The notes below the pieces were generated by a model, which was not told the origin of the DNA, made no database searches, and worked only from the letters and a program-made list of their open reading frames with translations. A DNA stretch of 38,087 bases, from NCBI RefSeq assembly GCF_000820005.1, contig NZ_CDBL01000018.1, positions 117,442 to 155,528 of the forward strand, read 5' to 3'. Source of the stretch: Aeromonas piscicola (GTDB lineage Bacteria; Pseudomonadota; Gammaproteobacteria; Enterobacterales; Aeromonadaceae). Positions 35,331 through 38,087 of the stretch are shown in pieces. Each line of letters starts with the position of its first letter. The first letter of the stretch is position 1. Both the position numbers and the translations under genes were made by a program.

Positions 35331-36430
35331 CAGTGCGCCCCCTCGCCCAGCCCGGCAGCAATGGCCGCACCAATGCCCTTGAGGGCCGCTTCGGCATCCG
35401 CCCCTTCGGCGCGAAACGCCAGACGGTGGCCACACTTGACGCCGAGGCCAATCACCTTCATCAGGCTCTTGGCGGAGACGGCTTCACCGCTGCCGTCCAG
35501 ATTCGCCACCCGGATGTCGGATTCAAACTCTTTGGCCACCTTGACCAGCATGGCGCCCGGACGGGCGTGCAGGCCATGGGGATTGATGATGGTGAAGGTC
35601 TCGGAAAGACCGCTCGCCGGCCCCGCCTGCAGCATGGCCAGCCCTTCGCTGCCAGTCAGGGTGGCAAGCTGGCCTGCGGCAGCCAGTTTGGCCAGATTCT
35701 CCAGCTGCGGCAGATGGCTGGCATCGGCGGCGCACAGCAGCAGCAAGGCACTGACCGGCAGTTCCCCTGCCTGCAACTGCGCGCTCGGGGTCGCCACGAC
35801 CCAGCCGGTCTGGGCCGCCTGCGTACGGGCCAGCCAGACGCCATCGCCCAGATAGGCGGGCTCGCTTGCCAGCAGGGAAGTGACCATGGCGGCCTCCCCC
35901 CAACCGGCGGATTTGGCGCGGGCGGCAGCGCCCAGCAGCAGCTGGTCGCGATCGTCGGCAGGGAAGTCGGCCAGGGTCAGGAACTGCACCTCTTTGGCGG
36001 TCGTGGCCCCGGTCAGAATAGCGATGATGGTGTCGGCATCGCTGGCATTTTTAAGGGCCTCGGCCGCCTGCTCGTCACCCAGCACGTGGGTGAGCTGACG
36101 CAAGATGCCCAGATGCTCGTCGGATTTGGCGGCGATGCCGATGGCCACATAGGCAATCTGCCCCTCGTCCCACTCGATGCCCTGAGGGAATTGGGCCACC
36201 ATGACCCCCGTGCTTTTCACCAGATGACGGGTGTCCGTGGTGCCGTGGGGAATGGCGATGCCGCTGCCGAGGTAGGTGGCGTGCTGCGCTTCCCGCGCCA
36301 GCATGCCGTCCACATAACCTGCTTCCACCAGACCGGCTTCGGTCAGTTTGCCTGCCAGCAGGGCGATGGCATCCGCCTTGGTCGCCACCGATTGCCCCAG
36401 CAATATCTGCTGCTGCGCCAACTTCAACAT
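35330..36430 (-). CDS. fruB: Fructose PTS phosphocarrier IIA-FPr (multidomain)
   Basis: This 366-residue cytosolic protein combines an N-terminal IIA domain (phosphohistidine H62 in GIAIPHGTTD), a central M domain (about 150-270) and a C-terminal HPr-like FPr domain (about 277-366, phosphohistidine H288 in NPHGLHARPGAM). FPr takes phosphate directly from Enzyme I, so fructose import does not need HPr. Length and order match E. coli FruB (376). It is the first gene of fruBKA; GGAGA lies about 6 bases before the ATG. The 150-base leader contains a stable hairpin and, further upstream, two Cra boxes shared with divergent cra. Confidence 0.95.
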   Translation of the reverse strand: MLKLAQQQILLGQSVATKADAIALLAGKLTEAGLVEAGYVDGMLAREAQHATYLGSGIAIPHGTTDTRHLVKSTGVMVAQFPQGIEWDEGQIAYVAIGIAAKSDEHLGILRQLTHVLGDEQAAEALKNASDADTIIAILTGATTAKEVQFLTLADFPADDRDQLLLGAAARAKSAGWGEAAMVTSLLASEPAYLGDGVWLARTQAAQTGWVVATPSAQLQAGELPVSALLLLCAADASHLPQLENLAKLAAAGQLATLTGSEGLAMLQAGPASGLSETFTIINPHGLHARPGAMLVKVAKEFESDIRVANLDGSGEAVSAKSLMKVIGLGVKCGHRLAFRAEGADAEAALKGIGAAIAAGLGEGAH

Positions 36431-36544
36431 AGAGATTCTCCATCAGGTTCCTAGCTGGCCGTGCGGCTCGCCGGATCAACACAATAAAAAGTTTGGGTCA
36501 TTTACCTGCTGACAATAGACCGGATTGCATCCCTTCGGGAGCCG

Positions 36545-36563
36545 CCGGGGTTTTTATCCCCGG
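36545..36563 (-). promoter_or_regulatory. Hairpin in the fruB leader region
   Basis: CCGGGG and CCCCGG flank the 7-base loop. It lies about 115 bases before the fruB ATG and just downstream of the Cra boxes. No T-run follows on the minus strand. It could be an RNA-stability element or part of the promoter region. I could not place the fruB promoter. A small TTGTC/GACAA inverted repeat lies beside it at 36571-36584. Confidence 0.4.
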
Positions 36564-36584
36564 TCATCGATTGTCTGCTGACAA

Positions 36585-36624
36585 GCTGAATCGTTTCACT
36601 TACACTCAGACTGAATCGTTTCAG
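36585..36624. promoter_or_regulatory. Two Cra (FruR) operators between fruBKA and cra
   Basis: TGAATCGTTTCA occurs twice, at 36587-36598 and 36612-36623, with centres 25 bp apart; the second is extended to CTGAATCGTTTCAG. Both match the Cra consensus (TGAAACGNTTCA on the other strand). Bound Cra would repress fruBKA and could regulate cra. Fructose 1-phosphate, made by FruA, releases Cra. Confidence 0.93.
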
Positions 36625-36639
36625 CCAATTGATCAAGTA

Positions 36640-36669
36640 CCCACAAAGAGTGCTTTTCAATGATATGAT
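36640..36669 (+). promoter_or_regulatory. Candidate cra promoter
   Basis: An extended -10, TGATATGAT (TATGAT at 36664-36669), is preceded 18 bases upstream by a poor -35 (CCCACA). It lies about 70 bases before the cra start and just after the second Cra box. Confidence 0.4.
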
Positions 36670-36740
36670 CCCGCGCACACTTTTCGGTGCCCTCACCTGG
36701 CAGTGACCGTGGGCCTTGCAACTCAAACAGAGCCAATATG

Positions 36741-37724
36741 ATGAAACTGGATGAAATCGCCGCCCTCGCCGGTGTCTCGCGCACCACGGCCAGCTATGTG
36801 ATCAATGGCAAGGCCGATCAGTACCGCATCAGTCAGGCGACCCGTGACAAGGTGATGGCTGTGGTCACAGCCCACAACTACCAGCCGGACAGCCGCGCCG
36901 CCTCCCTGCGCGGCGGCCAGACCAAGACCCTCGGCTTTATCCTGCCCGACCTTGAGAACGCCAGTTACGCCAAGCTCGCCAAGCGCCTCGAACAGGGTGC
37001 CCGGGCCCAGGGCTATCAGTTGCTGATCGTCTGCTCGGAAGATGAGCCGGCCACCGAGAAGGAGCTGGCCGAGATGCTGGCCAGCCGTCATGTGGATGCC
37101 CTGCTGGTGGCCAGCTGCCTGCCACCGGACGATCCCTTCTATCCGCGCCAACAGGCGCGCGGCATCCATGTGCTGGCCATCGACCGGGCCATGGCCGCCG
37201 ACAAGTTCGTGACCGTCGCCAGTGAAAACCAGAAGGCGAGCTTTGATCTCACCACCTCCCTGCTCACCCCGGCGCTCAAGCACATCGCCTTGATCACCGC
37301 GCTGCCGGCACTCACGATCAGCCAGGAGCGAAAAGCGGGCTTCGAGCAGGCCGTCGCCAGCCACAACGCCACGTGCCATCTGTGCGAGGGGGCCCACTTC
37401 TCCCGCGCCGAGGGTTATCGCCTGATCAAGGAGTTGCACCAGCGACTCGGCCAGTTGCCCGAGGCTCTGGTCGCCACCTCCTACATATTGATGGAAGGGG
37501 TGCTGGACTACCTGCTGGAGCAGGAGACCGACATGAACCGGCTCGCCATGGCCACCTTCGGGGACGATCGCCTGCTCGACTTCCTCCCCTTTGGCATCAA
37601 CTCCCTGCCCCAGCAGCACGATGCCCTGGCCAGCCAGGCACTGGAGCTCGCCCTCAAGGCGATCAACGGCGAATACCTGTGCGGGCTGCACTACGTGAGC
37701 CGGACCCTCAAGCGTCGCCGCTGA
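36741..37724 (+). CDS. cra: Catabolite repressor/activator Cra (FruR)
   Basis: This 327-residue LacI-family regulator starts [31 protein letters not shown], close to E. coli Cra ([24 protein letters not shown], quoted in part). The helix-turn-helix is within residues 3-25, the hinge follows near 45-60, and the effector domain runs to about 325. Fructose 1-phosphate (and possibly fructose 1,6-bisphosphate) is the expected inducer. A second in-frame ATG at 36738 directly precedes this one; either may be used, and no strong ribosome-binding site decides. It is divergent from fruBKA with its own binding sites between, and followed by an intrinsic terminator. Confidence 0.95.
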   Translation: [327 protein letters not shown]

Positions 37725-37735
37725 CATCTCCCTTC

Positions 37736-37768
37736 ACGCGCCGACACTCTCCACGCCGGCGCGTTTTT
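37736..37768 (+). terminator. Intrinsic terminator after cra
   Basis: ACGCGCCG and CGGCGCGT pair across a 13-base loop and are followed by TTTTT. Confidence 0.85.
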
Positions 37769-37826
37769 CCACCAGTCAACGCCCCTTTCTGTCATCTTTT
37801 ATTTCCACCTATTGCCACCTTCCAGT

Positions 37827-37893
37827 ACAAAATCCGCCTTTACAGGCTTGTTTCCACTATTTTGATCCGTTAACGTGGCAACCATCTTTTACA
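37827..37893 (+). promoter_or_regulatory. Two candidate TyrR boxes upstream of the permease
   Basis: The TyrR consensus is TGTAAA-N6-TTTACA. One site, 37876-37893, reads TGGCAA-CCATCT-TTTACA (10 of 12 positions). The other, 37827-37844, reads ACAAAA-TCCGCC-TTTACA (9 of 12). In E. coli, tyrP and mtr are TyrR-controlled, which fits the gene that follows. The permease promoter was not resolved. The 37769-37826 stretch shows nothing else. Confidence 0.5.
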
Positions 37894-37937
37894 ACCCGCA
37901 GGTTTTTCGTAACGATGCGTCCACTCCGATATCGCTA

Positions 37938-37961
37938 GCCTCCGGTCCTGACCCCGGAGGC
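37938..37961 (+). promoter_or_regulatory. Leader hairpin before the permease
   Basis: GCCTCCGG and CCGGAGGC form a perfect 8-bp stem with an 8-base loop, about 66 bases before the permease start. There is no T-run after it, so termination is unlikely. Confidence 0.4.
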
Positions 37962-38026
37962 GCCTTGCCAGCACAGCCACTGGCACTCTTTTTTGAATAC
38001 GCAGTTTCTCGATCTGGATGGACACC

Positions 38027-38087
38027 ATGAACACCAAGACCCTGGGTTGTACCCTGTTGATTGCCGGCACCACCATAGGCGCCGGCA
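38027..38087 (+). CDS. Aromatic amino acid permease, TyrP/Mtr type (partial, N-terminus only)
   Basis: Only the first 20 codons are in the window: MNTKTLGCTLLIAGTTIGAG. The LIAGTTIGAG segment is the first-helix motif of the HAAAP family, and E. coli TyrP begins very similarly (NRTLGSVFIVAGTTIGAG). The product would be an inner-membrane proton symporter for tyrosine or tryptophan. Candidate TyrR boxes upstream favour this family. Whether it is TyrP, Mtr or TnaB cannot be told from 20 residues. Confidence 0.75.
   Translation, partial: MNTKTLGCTLLIAGTTIGAG

Overview
The window (about 60% G+C by eye) looks like a chromosomal segment of a gamma-proteobacterium, most probably Aeromonas. The basis is family resemblance and gene order (thrS-infC-rpmI-rplT-pheST-ihfA, gyrA opposite ubiG, nrdAB-yfaE, cra opposite fruBKA) together with gamma-proteobacterial LexA, DnaA, Cra and TyrR-type sites. 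The genus is my inference; no database was searched. There are no rRNA or tRNA genes, insertion sequences, prophage genes or CRISPR arrays.

Layout. 1-4739 (minus): the N-terminal part of a receiver-domain regulator, preceded by its likely partner, a BvgS/EvgS-type hybrid sensor kinase. 4776-11899 (minus): the translation cluster thrS-infC-rpmI-rplT, a Phe leader/attenuator, then pheS-pheT-ihfA. Control elements are visible: a tRNA-Thr anticodon-arm mimic before thrS, a rare AUA start codon for infC, and a pheST attenuator. 12135-13954: a Sel1-repeat protein and, divergently, a radical SAM protein of the SplB/PA0069 type behind an excellent LexA box. 14044-17290 (minus): gyrA, with an acidic insert in its C-terminal domain, and a candidate small ORF. 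17492-23325 (plus): ubiG with a Gph/MupP-like phosphatase, then nrdA-nrdB-yfaE behind DnaA boxes and paired NrdR boxes. The 3' end of nrdB is partly duplicated just before yfaE. 23455-25008: mltA (minus) and a DUF1289 protein (plus).

25028-32533 is the main accessory region: a complete mannose-family PTS (IIA, IIB, IIC, IID), a class I mannose-6-phosphate isomerase carrying an extra N-terminal domain, an AGE-type sugar epimerase/isomerase, a LacI-family regulator and a cupin-type glucose-6-phosphate isomerase. Three related 16-bp palindromes lie before the PTS operon, before the regulator and before the cupin gene. They define a likely local regulon that takes up a hexose (possibly mannose-like) and converts it to fructose 6-phosphate. 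The substrate cannot be read from sequence.

32620-37724: the fructose PTS operon fruB-fruK-fruA (minus) and divergent cra, with two Cra boxes between them. The window ends in the first 20 codons of a TyrP/Mtr-type aromatic amino acid permease preceded by candidate TyrR boxes.
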